DNA of 64,000 nucleotides from Stieleria neptunia (GTDB taxonomy: Bacteria; Planctomycetota; Planctomycetia; Pirellulales; Pirellulaceae). This document shows, in pieces, positions 30,501 through 38,848 of the stretch. The position numbers and the translations under genes are program-made. Location: assembly GCF_007754155.1 (NCBI RefSeq), contig NZ_CP037423.1, positions 4,866,865 through 4,930,864 of the forward strand, read 5' to 3'. Within the stretch, counting starts at the first letter, position 1. Every line of letters starts with the position of its first letter. The notes below the pieces were generated by a model, which was not told the origin of the DNA, did not search any database, and saw only the letters and a list, made by a program, of their open reading frames with translations.

Positions 30501-31166
30501 TCAGGCCCCCGTGTGATTCGATTTTTGCTGGCGAATCGGTGAAAACTCCGGCACTTCGATGATTCCATGCCGCATCACGGCGTGGAAAAAATGAGGTGTC
30601 ATCGAGTTTTCATAGTCGATGTCATGCAACATCATCCCAAAGTCGTGCTCAGGAATCGTCGCATAAGCACCTTCAGGGATTTCATCGACCCATTGAAGGT
30701 CAGCTTCGCATTCTCGAGTTCCAAGATAGTACCGGTGAAAGCATTGCCCCTTCTTCAGGCGTCGCTCAAACATTGCGGCGTGCTTACCGGGACCGTCGGA
30801 TCCGCCGATCACCTCAAATTCAGCCTCGATACCGTAGCAGACGTCACGCAAATACATCGCTGCTCGTTGCTGCCGGTCCGATTCGATGAACGTTGCAAGC
30901 GGACCGCCGTTAACTCTCGCGGAGTTGGCTGTTCGCTCCGCAATCTTGGAAGACAGTTCGTTTCGACGAAGACTTAACCGTCGAATCGGGTTGAGTACAT
31001 GGATACGCCGAATCTTCCATCGAATTTCTGGCTTCCAGTAGCACCCCTCGCAGAGTGCACGCGCGGCAGACGGAGTGATGCAATCGTAGCTATCACGCTC
31101 GACACGGGTCTCTGGTCGGCTGAAGAGTGCCAGCGGACCTTTGGCCAGAATCTTAAATCCGAACAC
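30501..31166 (-). CDS. cas5c: Type I-C Cas5c (Csd5), pre-crRNA endonuclease and Cascade subunit
   Basis: 221 residues. Starts with FKILAKGPLALFSRPETRVE, the Cas5c N-terminus, then SYDCITPSAARALCEGCYWKPE with the conserved aromatic/lysine region used for RNA cleavage, and C-terminal FERRLKKGQCFHRYYLGTRE. In I-C this subunit replaces Cas6, cutting the repeat below its hairpin and staying on the 11-nt 5' handle. The start is GTG with a strong GAGGTGA site 5 nt upstream. 238 bp of apparently non-coding sequence separate it from the tRNA gene upstream. Confidence 0.96.
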   Translation of the reverse strand: MFGFKILAKGPLALFSRPETRVERDSYDCITPSAARALCEGCYWKPEIRWKIRRIHVLNPIRRLSLRRNELSSKIAERTANSARVNGGPLATFIESDRQQRAAMYLRDVCYGIEAEFEVIGGSDGPGKHAAMFERRLKKGQCFHRYYLGTRECEADLQWVDEIPEGAYATIPEHDFGMMLHDIDYENSMTPHFFHAVMRHGIIEVPEFSPIRQQKSNHTGA

Positions 31167-31403
31167 AGAATCACCTCATTGGGGTTCGAAGAAACATGAC
31201 ACGCGGGCGACATGACGGCCGCGCTGGGGAAGTTTTCAATTCGAATCCACTTCGAACCGTTTGAGGGATCGAAGACATCACGAAACAGCTTTTGTATTTG
31301 ATAGGCGTGCCGTTCAAACGCCACGTACAAACCCAAAGCTGCAATAGCCAGTAGTGCCCTACGTTGGCTGTTGACGCGATTTTTTTCGGTGCGATAATAA
31401 GCG

Positions 31404-31488
31404 TGCCCAGAACGGGATTCGAACCCGTAAGTCCGTGCGAGACGGTAGTTTTGGAAACCACTGCGTTTGCCAATTTCGCCACCTGGGC
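31404..31488 (-). tRNA. Class II tRNA with leucine-type body and apparent CCA anticodon
   Basis: 85 nt that fold as a tRNA. The acceptor GCCCAGG pairs with TCTGGGC with A73 as discriminator and no encoded CCA end. The D region is TGGCGAAATTGGCAAACGCA, the anticodon stem-loop GTGGT-TTCCAAA-ACTAC, the variable arm is long with CCGT/ACGG pairing, and the T arm is ACGGG-TTCGAAT-CCCGT. The body is closest to bacterial tRNA-Leu(CAA), but the middle anticodon base is C, giving CCA, which would read the Trp codon UGG. A normal tRNA-Trp has no long variable arm. It may be a diverged leucine tRNA, a missense-type tRNA or a pseudo-tRNA. It lies between cas3 and cas5c, in the direction of the cas genes. 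Confidence 0.85.
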
Positions 31489-31523
31489 CGAGTGCCAATC
31501 GCTACCACTGTTGGCACTCTTAT

Positions 31524-31552
31524 TTTTTATCGTCACTGAACCTTTCGGTCAA
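31524..31552 (-). promoter_or_regulatory. Sigma-70 promoter for the tRNA and probably cas5c-cas2
   Basis: On the minus strand TTGACC (31552-31547) and TAAAAA (31529-31524) are separated by exactly 17 bp. The predicted start near 31517 is about 29 nt before the tRNA. No other convincing promoter was seen between here and cas5c, so the cas operon may share this transcript. Confidence 0.65.
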
Positions 31553-31557
31553 TATGC

Positions 31558-31595
31558 TTTTCACTGAAGGCACATTTTTAATCAACAAGCTGGAA
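31558..31595 (-). promoter_or_regulatory. Putative self-target (protospacer with TTC PAM) of the crRNA-like guide
   Basis: On the minus strand TTC (31595-31593) is followed by CAGCTTGTTGATTAAAAATG (from 31592 downward). The first 11 nt and 17 of the first 19 equal the sequence right after the degenerate repeat at 31663-31694. TTC is the type I-C PAM and sits on the correct side. The site ends 5 bp before the -35 of the tRNA/cas promoter and covers the region just upstream of the plus-strand ribosome-binding site at 31594-31600. Confidence 0.75.
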
Positions 31596-31602
31596 GGAGG
31601 AC

Positions 31603-31725
31603 ATGCGTTTCTGGTATTTGGACTGGCGACTCGTATTGGTTTGGCTGACACTCAATGGCAACGTCGTGGACTTTGGGTTCGCGTGGATTGAAACCAGCTT
31701 GTTGAATAAACATTCGATTTGGTGA
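31603..31725 (+). CDS. Possible CreT-like mini-ORF, 40 codons, UGG-rich
   Basis: ATG at 31603 follows a perfect AAGGAGG (31594-31600) with only 2 nt between. The 40-residue product starts MRFWYLDWRLVLVWLTL and has five Trp codons (positions 4, 8, 14, 28 and 40). The ORF overlaps the degenerate CRISPR repeat and the start of its guide. A weak plus-strand promoter (TCGTCA at 31530, TATGCT at 31553, 17 bp apart) lies upstream. CreT toxins of CRISPR-repressed toxin-antitoxin modules are very small transcripts with strong ribosome-binding sites. The ORF may equally be non-functional. Confidence 0.4.
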   Translation: MRFWYLDWRLVLVWLTLNGNVVDFGFAWIETSLLNKHSIW

Positions 31726-31765
31726 CTCGGGGCGGCGGCTTGTCCGTCGCCCTGAGCTTTTCTGT
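31663..31765 (+). ncRNA. CreA/CreR-like crRNA-like RNA: degenerate repeat, guide and hairpin end
   Basis: Positions 31663-31694 are exactly one repeat long (32 bp), match the array repeat at 24 of 32 positions, and are identical over the last 15 (CGCGTGGATTGAAAC), which include the whole 5' handle. The guide would be 31695 to about 31728. It is followed by a 9-bp hairpin, GGGCGGCGG-CTTGT-CCGTCGCCC (31730-31752), and a TTTTCTGTT tail, which resembles a terminator. Only one repeat copy is present, so this is not an array. The strand is opposite to the array and the cas genes. The internal repeat stem is largely lost, as is typical of degenerate CreA repeats. No clear promoter was seen close upstream. 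Confidence 0.7.
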
Positions 31766-31777
31766 TCGCGATGAGAC

Positions 31778-34096
31778 TCATTGAACCAACAGCTCAGGGG
31801 ACATACCGATTGCATCCCGACGCAACCCGAGCGTGAGGTCGTAGGCACGAGGGTTACAGAGCACCCATCGCCCGTGGCATTCCATCACGGTCGTGTTGTC
31901 GAGGAGTTTGCGATGGTCGAATTCGTAAATGCCCACGCTAAACCGTTGCGATTTTCGATCCCAGTCGCGGATCCAACTCGCACTCAGCTTCTCCGGCGGC
32001 ATCCTCAAAAGCGATTTGATTAATTTCTCGCCTTTTTCATACGGAACGACGATTGGTGTTTGGGTGGATTGAATAAGCCGATACCGCTGTGCCGCTGTAG
32101 CAAATTGGAAGGCGAGTTGGCGCCGTCGGTCATCGCCGTCCAAGCATTCCATCACCGACATCCCGCCGAGACCGTGGTCCCATCCTTTTCCGTCTTCGCC
32201 TCCACGGTCCCAAAACAGCAAGCGAAAGTAGTGGTCGATCGCTTGCGGTGAAAGCAAGTCCTCCCGATAGCGATCAGCAATTTGACGAAACATGGCGATA
32301 CCGTCACTTACCATGTCGATCGCTCGATAAGTCTTGCGATCGTACTCAAACACCCATACATCACCGCTGGAACGCTTCCCCTCTCGATTGCAACGGCCAG
32401 CTGCCTGGGCGATCGAGTCGAGGCCGGCTTCGGCCCGGTACACCACGGGAAAGTCGACATCCACTCCAGCTTCCATCACCGTCGTGCTAACCACACGACA
32501 TTGTTCCCCCTGACTCAGGCATCGACGTATCTCGGCCACGATCTGTTCACGATGGGCGGCGCAGAGATTTGCTGAAAGATGAATCGCTTGGGGGAGGTCG
32601 GCTGCTAAGTCAGCCGCATGTCGTCGCGTGTTAACGATGCACAAGACTTGATGATGCGACGCAAGCCGATGAACCAGTTCATCGTTCTCCAAGCGTCCCG
32701 CTATCTTCACACGATTGCGTTTTAGTCGCTGATGCAACGTTGTAGGGTCACTGATAATGGGACGAACTGCCTTAAGTCCGATCGGAAAGCTTTCACGGAA
32801 TTGAATCGCTGGCTGCGTCGCACTGCACAAGACGATTGAGCAGCCATAGTTTCGAACTAGTTCGGTCAGAACGGCTAGTGTCGGATGAAGCAAACCCACC
32901 GGCAACATCTGCACTTCATCGAAAACAATCACCGACCCGGCAAGGTGATGCAGTTTTCGACAACGCGATGGCTTCGCGGCGAATAGTGATTCGAGCAATT
33001 GAACGTTTGTGGTCACAATCAGCGGTGCTGAATAATTTTCCGATGCCAATCGCTGGGCCGGAGTCGATTTCAATTGGTCTTCAGGATCAATTGCACTGTG
33101 ATGTTCGAGAACTTCTGAATTGCCAAATATCTTCCGAAATTCGTTTGATGTCTGTTCAATGATTGTTGTCAATGGAATCGCGTAGACAACGCGACGTAAA
33201 CCGTGTTCCGCTGCATGACGAAGAGCAAACGCCATCGATGCCAAGGTCTTTCCACCACCAGTCGGAACATGAAGGCTGAAAAATCCTTTTCGGTCTTCTG
33301 CCGCGTTTCTGCAGGCGCTCAACACTTCTCGGCGAATGGAATTCACTGCGCCTTCTGTTCGCAACTGCCGCAAGTGCTTGTCTAACTTCTCCGTAAACGC
33401 GGCGGGATCGAACTGCTTCGAAATGCGACCACCAGCCCCTTCCGAGTAAAAACGCTCGGTCCACAGATAATCCGCATCCACCAGGGATGAAAAAATCATT
33501 CGTGAGAGCATTGATGCCGAAAAGGCGCCACTCCCTTCGCTGGGTTTGATTTTCGGTGACTGTAGTCGCCGGGACCGAGTGGCGCACGCCAAAACGCTTG
33601 CATCGGTTGGCTCGATATATTTTTCAGTTAAACGATGCCGAAGATTTCCGCGACCCTTCGTCGTCCAGTCTGGTAATCCTGCATGGTGCCCCGCGATCGC
33701 GTAGGAAAGCAAACGCCCCAAACCGCCCATCGAATCCGCAACCCTGGCTCCTGCCGTCGAATGATCGACAGTTTGCCCACCTGCGTTGTCATCGGGAAAC
33801 TGTTCCGCTAGTGCACTATCGACGGGTTCCGCTTTGGTATGTTTGATGTGGTCCTGAAAAGCAGTGGACGCTTTACCGAGGTCATGCAACCAACCTGCCA
33901 TTTCTCCCATCTCTCGTGCGCAAAAGTAAGACGCGTTGTCACCTGCTCCCGGCGTGACCTCATCGCCGATAGCTACATTCCGCATGTGCTGCTCTAGCGT
34001 CTCCCACTCTTCTGGTGGGCGGCCCGGGAGGCTGTGGGCGTAGAAAACTCTTGGTGGATCAGGGGAGGATCCAGCGGCGGGGTCCGGCGTAGTCAT
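31778..34096 (-). CDS. cas3: CRISPR-associated helicase-nuclease Cas3, type I-C
   Basis: About 772 residues. N-terminal HD nuclease: YAHSLPG, and WLHDLGKAS with the HD pair, further metal ligands in IAGHHAGLPDW. Superfamily-2 helicase: Walker A VPTGGGKTLASMAF, DExH-type box VIVFDEVQMLP, motif III LCSATQPAI, and C-terminal RecA motifs VVSTTVMEAGVDVDF and QAAGRCNREG. Recruited by Cascade, it nicks and degrades target DNA. The ATG at 34096 is used; a GTG at 34135 would add 13 residues. Unlike usual I-C operons, 611 bp with a tRNA and a crRNA-like element separate it from cas5c. Confidence 0.97.
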   Translation of the reverse strand: MTTPDPAAGSSPDPPRVFYAHSLPGRPPEEWETLEQHMRNVAIGDEVTPGAGDNASYFCAREMGEMAGWLHDLGKASTAFQDHIKHTKAEPVDSALAEQFPDDNAGGQTVDHSTAGARVADSMGGLGRLLSYAIAGHHAGLPDWTTKGRGNLRHRLTEKYIEPTDASVLACATRSRRLQSPKIKPSEGSGAFSASMLSRMIFSSLVDADYLWTERFYSEGAGGRISKQFDPAAFTEKLDKHLRQLRTEGAVNSIRREVLSACRNAAEDRKGFFSLHVPTGGGKTLASMAFALRHAAEHGLRRVVYAIPLTTIIEQTSNEFRKIFGNSEVLEHHSAIDPEDQLKSTPAQRLASENYSAPLIVTTNVQLLESLFAAKPSRCRKLHHLAGSVIVFDEVQMLPVGLLHPTLAVLTELVRNYGCSIVLCSATQPAIQFRESFPIGLKAVRPIISDPTTLHQRLKRNRVKIAGRLENDELVHRLASHHQVLCIVNTRRHAADLAADLPQAIHLSANLCAAHREQIVAEIRRCLSQGEQCRVVSTTVMEAGVDVDFPVVYRAEAGLDSIAQAAGRCNREGKRSSGDVWVFEYDRKTYRAIDMVSDGIAMFRQIADRYREDLLSPQAIDHYFRLLFWDRGGEDGKGWDHGLGGMSVMECLDGDDRRRQLAFQFATAAQRYRLIQSTQTPIVVPYEKGEKLIKSLLRMPPEKLSASWIRDWDRKSQRFSVGIYEFDHRKLLDNTTVMECHGRWVLCNPRAYDLTLGLRRDAIGMSPELLVQ

Positions 34097-34424
34097 CCCG
34101 AAAAGAATAACAATCTTCGTGACACGTTTGGTCACGGCGCACCACTTTTTTTGAAATCGGTCGCCGCGCAGTCGCGGATCTACCGTGCCCTCGGTTTATT
34201 AGGCGCCAACACTGCCTTCGGTCGTGCGATCGCACGCGATGTCATTGTGCTCGTCAATGGGCGGAACATTCGGCGCTGGAGGATCGGCGCAGGAGAGACG
34301 AGCGGGGACCGGACGGCTCGCTCCGTTCCGATCACTCCGTTCAAGCCAACCGAGATGGCTCTGGGCCGAGGACGCTGCAACGCGCTGCGACCCCGTCCGG
34401 GGTCGAGGAGAGGATTTTGGGGGC

Positions 34425-34910
34425 GCGTTCCGGAGGTAACGCTGCGCTGACCTCCGGCTACTCGCTGAGATCCCTTCGGGATATCGGTTGGATTGCTGAG
34501 CATCCCGGAGGTGACGCTGCGCTGACCTCCGGCTAATCGCTGAGATCCCTTCGGGATGTCGGTTGGATTGCTGAGCGTTCCGGAGGTGACGCTGCGCGGA
34601 CCTCCGGCGAGTCGTTGGGATCCCTTTGGGATGTCGGTTGTACAGGTGGCGGAGTTGATCGTAGCGGAACGCGCCAAGACTCGCGCGGCGCCGGCCCTCT
34701 CTGCCGTTTGCTTGCTGCGCAAACGCCGTCTCTCCCAGAGGGAGAGAAACGATTGGGTTGCCAAATTCTGCAGCAAAAGAATCAACGTCCTGCGCGATGC
34801 AAGGTTCGCTGCGACCCCCGTCCGGGGTCGAGGAGAGGACTTGGGGGCGCGTTCCGGAGGTGGCGCTGCGCTGACCTCCGGCTAATCGCTGGGATCCCGT
34901 CGGGATGTCG
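34425..34910. repeat. Family F tandem repeats with family A copies
   Basis: Units of about 72-74 bp (GACCTCCGGCTAATCGCTGA, GATCCCTTCGGGAT, TTCCGGAGGTGACGCTGCGC) occur three times in tandem from about 34430 to 34620 and again near 34855-34910. A family-A element in inverted orientation lies at about 34617-34800. Long open frames across this stretch are repeat translations, not genes. Confidence 0.8.
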
Positions 34911-36145
34911 ATTGTAGAGGTGGCGGAGTTGATTGTAGCGGAAGCTACCAAGACTCGCGCGGCGCCGGCCCTCTCTGGCGTTTGCTTGCTGCGCAAACGC
35001 CGTCTCTCCCAGAGGGAGAGAAACGATTGGGTTGCCAAATTCTGCAGCAAAAAAACAACGTCCTGCCCGATGCAAGCTTCGCTGCGAACCCGGCGGGGTC
35101 GAGGAGAGGTTTGCGGCCTGGAGGCAGACCAGGTGTCTGGCCTCTTGTTCTTGATTGCCGGGCGTGAAACGCCCCCGCGTTTCGACCGATCCCGATGACA
35201 CACCGCTTCCAATTCAATCTCGGACAACCCCTGATTGACGCGTCCACCCCCATTCGCCGAACGGGCGATCGGGCAACGAGACAAGAGGCTGGGATCAGAA
35301 TCACGTTTGCCATGCCGTCGCCTTCGCGATCCCCACCGCCAGCCTTCTGCCCGAGGCGTTTGTCGCATGGATTGATCCGCCCGATCACCCAACCAACAGG
35401 CCTGACTCCTGCTAGCCCCAAGCACCGTTCTTCCCTTTTGCGCTCTTTGTGCTCTTTCGCGGCCAAACGATCCACGTCGTGGCCATTCCCCACGACCTGC
35501 CAAACGGTAGCTGGGTATCGAGAGATTGCCACGATAGAGCACAAAGAACGCAAAAGGTCGCGCGGAGTAAGGAATAGAACCGCCCATCGATCCTTTTGCG
35601 TCCTTTGTGCTCTTTCGCGGCCAAACGTTCCATGTCGTGGCCATTCCCCACGACCTGCCAAACGGTAGCTGGGAAATGAGAGATTGCCACGATAGTGCGC
35701 AAAGAACGCAAAAGGTCGCGCAGAGAAGCAATCGAACCGCCCATCGATCCTTTTGCGTCCTTTGTGCTCTTTCGCGGCCAAACGTTCCATGTCGTGGCCA
35801 TTCCCCACGACCAGCCAAACGGTAGCTGGGAAATGAGAGATTGCCACGATAGAGCGCAAAGAACGCAAAAGGTCGCGCAGAGAAGCAATCGAACCGCCCA
35901 TCGATCCTTTTGCGCTCTTTGTGCTCTTTCGCGGCCAAATGCTCCACGTCGTGGTCAGTACCCATGACCTGCCACTGGGATCCCTTCGGGATGTCGGTTG
36001 TAGGAGTGGCGGAGTTGATCGTAGCGGAAAACGCCAAGACTTACGCGGCGCCGGCCCTCTCTGCCGTTTGCTTGCTGCGCAAACGCCGTCTCTCCCAGAG
36101 GGAGAGAAACGATTTGGTAGCCAAAAGCTGCAGTCATGGATTCAA
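34893..36145. repeat. Family A and family B repeats; four tandem family-B units
   Basis: Inverted family-A copies lie at about 34893-35070 and 35980-36145. Between them, about 155-bp family-B units start near 35436, 35593, 35748 and 35905, each carrying TTTGTGCTCTTTCGCGGCCA, CCCCACGACC and AGATTGCCACGATAG. The whole 34097-36181 stretch lacks a convincing gene. Confidence 0.85.
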
Positions 36146-36181
36146 CGTTCCCTCGCGATCCACGACGCCTCGCCTGGGATG

Positions 36182-36685
36182 CTAGTCGCCTAGACCGATG
36201 TCCAATCCGTGCGCCTCGTAGACAAGATCCGCCTCTCTGGCTTGATGGTGTTTCAAGGAGGTCAGCAGCCAGGTGACGCGTTGGCGGATGTCGGCGTAGT
36301 CGATCGATTCGCCGTCGCCTTGCGATCGCAGGTGTTCGATCGTGGCATCGCACCGCCGGATCATTTCATCAAACTCCTGTTGCAGTCGGTCGACCCGGTG
36401 ATAGTACTTTCCGCCCGCCGTTTTTAATTCCGCAATCAAGCCGCCGGCCGATTCTCCCCGCTGACTCGCTTCGCCGAGCGATGCACGCAGCAGGCTGAGC
36501 GCTTGATACACGCCGTCCTTCCACACGTGCTCCCGTCCGGGGGCCGGTGCGGTCAGGCAGGCTTCGGTGCGGTGGCTGGCCATCAAAATCCGGACACGCT
36601 CGCTCCGCCCTTCCTCCAGCGATGCGTCCTGCAACTGCGGCATTCGATCACGGATCGGTCGTTGTGTCCCGTTTGATTTGGACAT
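36182..36685 (-). CDS. Hypothetical helical protein, possibly hemerythrin-like
   Basis: 167 residues from the ATG at 36685. The sequence is almost entirely alpha-helical and charged, without membrane segments. The C-terminal part (YHRVDRLQQEFDEMIRRCDA, ADIRQRVTWLLTSLKHHQAR, EADLVYEAHGLDIG) has spacing of His and Glu residues reminiscent of hemerythrin-like four-helix bundles, but the full ligand set is not clear. It is divergent from the NtrC-type regulator gene 300 bp away. No strong ribosome-binding site was seen and an upstream in-frame start is possible. Confidence 0.65.
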   Translation of the reverse strand: MSKSNGTQRPIRDRMPQLQDASLEEGRSERVRILMASHRTEACLTAPAPGREHVWKDGVYQALSLLRASLGEASQRGESAGGLIAELKTAGGKYYHRVDRLQQEFDEMIRRCDATIEHLRSQGDGESIDYADIRQRVTWLLTSLKHHQAREADLVYEAHGLDIGLGD

Positions 36686-36988
36686 GGAACTGTGCGGATT
36701 GGCTGGTGACGAAGTGGGGTTGTGGGCAAAGTGGACGCATCGAACGCTGCATTGCCACGGAGCGATTTCTTTCGTTTCGGTCACGCAAGTTCTGTGCCGA
36801 ACGACGCACCGCGTACTGCACCCCGTCCGATCGCGGAACGGCCCGTCGCGCGCCGCCCAATCACGTCAACTTGACTTCATCTGCAACCGCCGACATGACA
36901 AAATGTCCGGCGAACTTGAGACCCCGCGACGACGTAGCACGCCCTACCGGACAGCGTCTGTGACCTACCCGAGGACCCCGCCCCCAAA

Positions 36989-38353
36989 ATGAACGAACAA
37001 CGAGCCTGGAAAATCTTGATCGTCGATGACGACGCGGACAGCCGTGCGTCGACCGCCCAATGGCTCCGGCGGCGGGGCTACAACCCGGTGACGGTTGCCG
37101 ACGGCGAGTCGGCGATCGAGAGGATCGAAGAGGGTGTGGCGGTGATCCTCACCGACCTGAAGATGCCCCACACCGGCGGACTGGAACTGTTGGACGTCGC
37201 CAAGAAAAAAGCCCCCCACGCCATCGTCATCGTCGTCTCCGGGGTCGAAAGCGTCGACACAGCCGTCGCGGCACTCAAAGCGGGCGCCGACGATTTCCTG
37301 CCCAAACCCGTGAATTTAGATGAGCTGACCGAGCGGATCGAATCGTCGCTGCGGCGCCGCGCGATGGCCGAACAGATCGCGCAGCTGCAGTCCCAACTGA
37401 CCCAGCAACGGGGCCTGGACAACATGATCGGCACCAGCGCCGCGATCCGCGCCCTGTTCGAAAAAATTCGACTGGTCGCGGACACGAAAAGCACCGTGTT
37501 GATCACGGGAGAAAGCGGCACCGGCAAGGAACTGGTCGCCCGCTCGATCCACCGACTCAGCCGCCGCGCGGCCAAGCCGTTGATCCCCGTCAACTGTGCC
37601 GCGCTGCCCGAATCGCTGGTCGAGAGTGAACTGTTCGGTCACAAAAAAGGTGCCTTCACCGGCGCCACCGCCGACCGCAAGGGCCTGTTCGAAACCGCTG
37701 TCGGCGGCACGCTGTTCGTCGACGAGATCGGTGAACTGGATCTGTCGCTGCAAGCAAAGTTATTGCGAGCGTTGGAAAACCGGACGGTGATGCCGATCGG
37801 CGGCTCCCAGGAGATCGAGGTCGATGTCCGTCTGGTGGCCGCGACCAATCGCGAATTGCTGCAACAGGTCCAGAACAAAGAATTCCGCGAAGACCTGTAC
37901 TTTCGGTTGAAAGTCGTCGAACTGACCCTGCCGCCGCTGAGGGAACGCAAAGACGATATCCCGTTGTTGATCCGTCACTTCATCGACCAAATCTCCGCCG
38001 AAAACGAGCGCCCGGTCAAAGACATCTCCAGCGCGGCGCTGGAAGCGATGAAGGCCTACAAATGGCCCGGCAATGTCCGCGAATTGAGGAACACGCTCGA
38101 AGGCATCATTGTGTTGACGCTGGACGAAATCATCGAGGAACAACACCTGCCGCCACACATCCTCGCTGCCGAGTCCGCTCAAGCGATCATCCACCCCGGC
38201 ATGACCCTCGCCGAAATCGAACGCGAAGCGATCCGCCGAACGCTGGAACACACCGGCGGACACCGATCCAAGACCGCCGAACTGTTGGGCATCAGCGTCC
38301 GCACGCTGCAGCGCAAGCTGAAGGAGTTCGACATGGAACGTCAAGGCTTCTGA
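36989..38353 (+). CDS. Sigma-54-dependent response regulator (NtrC family)
   Basis: 454 residues with the full NtrC layout. Receiver (1-120): [11 protein letters not shown], acceptor Asp in [14 protein letters not shown], lysine in [13 protein letters not shown]+ domain (about 145-385): Walker [16 protein letters not shown], the GAFTGA loop that contacts sigma-54, Walker [13 protein letters not shown] and the arginine-finger region [21 protein letters not shown]. The Fis-type helix-turn-helix is at 415-450 ([20 protein letters not shown]). It activates sigma-54 promoters when phosphorylated. No kinase gene is adjacent. A consensus sigma-54 promoter is present at 45497 in this window. Confidence 0.96.
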   Translation: MNEQRAWKILIVDDDADSRASTAQWLRRRGYNPVTVADGESAIERIEEGVAVILTDLKMPHTGGLELLDVAKKKAPHAIVIVVSGVESVDTAVAALKAGADDFLPKPVNLDELTERIESSLRRRAMAEQIAQLQSQLTQQRGLDNMIGTSAAIRALFEKIRLVADTKSTVLITGESGTGKELVARSIHRLSRRAAKPLIPVNCAALPESLVESELFGHKKGAFTGATADRKGLFETAVGGTLFVDEIGELDLSLQAKLLRALENRTVMPIGGSQEIEVDVRLVAATNRELLQQVQNKEFREDLYFRLKVVELTLPPLRERKDDIPLLIRHFIDQISAENERPVKDISSAALEAMKAYKWPGNVRELRNTLEGIIVLTLDEIIEEQHLPPHILAAESAQAIIHPGMTLAEIEREAIRRTLEHTGGHRSKTAELLGISVRTLQRKLKEFDMERQGF

Positions 38354-38454
38354 AAAAACGCCATGTAGGTCACCAGGGCAACCAGTGCCAGCGAAGCGAT
38401 CGCGCCGGCGGCCAGCAGCGTCAGGGAAAGTAGATTCTCGGGCATTTCAGGCAT
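38341..38454 (-). CDS. Small single-helix membrane protein
   Basis: 37 residues: [20 protein letters not shown] followed by [16 protein letters not shown], one predicted transmembrane helix. Its start overlaps the end of the upstream small gene by 8 bp, suggesting translational coupling, and its stop overlaps the convergent regulator gene by 13 bp. No family recognised. Confidence 0.55.
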   Translation of the reverse strand: MPEMPENLLSLTLLAAGAIASLALVALVTYMAFFQKP

Positions 38455-38695
38455 GGGAAACCTCCAAGGGCTGTGGGGACCGGTGGCACAACGCGTCACC
38501 CCAAGCGAACGCGTGCGCGCCAAATTTTTGGAACAATACATCGATCGCCGCCTCTCGCCGCGACGGATCACGAAACACAATCTGTCGTCCGATCATGGAT
38601 CCGCCGAGTCGGGCCACGCAACGGGCAACGTCCAATTCGTCATAGCGCGACGGATCGATGCCCACCAGTTCCAAGATTCCAGGCAAACCATTCAC
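38447..38695 (-). CDS. Small hypothetical protein
   Basis: 82 residues from a GTG at 38695 that has GGAGGAG 8 nt upstream, which decides this start over longer frames. The product (NGLPGILELVGIDPSRYDEL, VARCVARLGGSMIGRQIVFR, REAAIDVLFQKFGAHAFAWG) is soluble and of mixed helix and strand. It is coupled to the small membrane protein by an 8-bp overlap, so the two may work together. Function unknown. Confidence 0.6.
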   Translation of the reverse strand: MNGLPGILELVGIDPSRYDELDVARCVARLGGSMIGRQIVFRDPSRREAAIDVLFQKFGAHAFAWGDALCHRSPQPLEVSHA

Positions 38696-38848
38696 GATTG
38701 ATTCTCCTCCAACTGGCAAGATGCGGATGGGTGAGAGTCGAAGACGTCGGTGGTGTCGAACATGCAAGAGGCGTGCCATCGACGTCGGGGACTCATGCAG
38801 TCGGCGGAGCGGAGTGAGCGGGCGGGCGATTGAAGCCCGCACGCGTCA

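Noticed and set aside
31171..31536. 121-codon minus-strand frame just upstream of cas5c
   Set aside because: Its N-terminal third is the tRNA read as protein and the remainder lacks protein-like character.
34199..36037. A 612-codon minus-strand open frame and several overlapping plus-strand frames
   Set aside because: They run through tandem repeat families A, B and F, change composition at each repeat boundary, and have no ribosome-binding site or domain.
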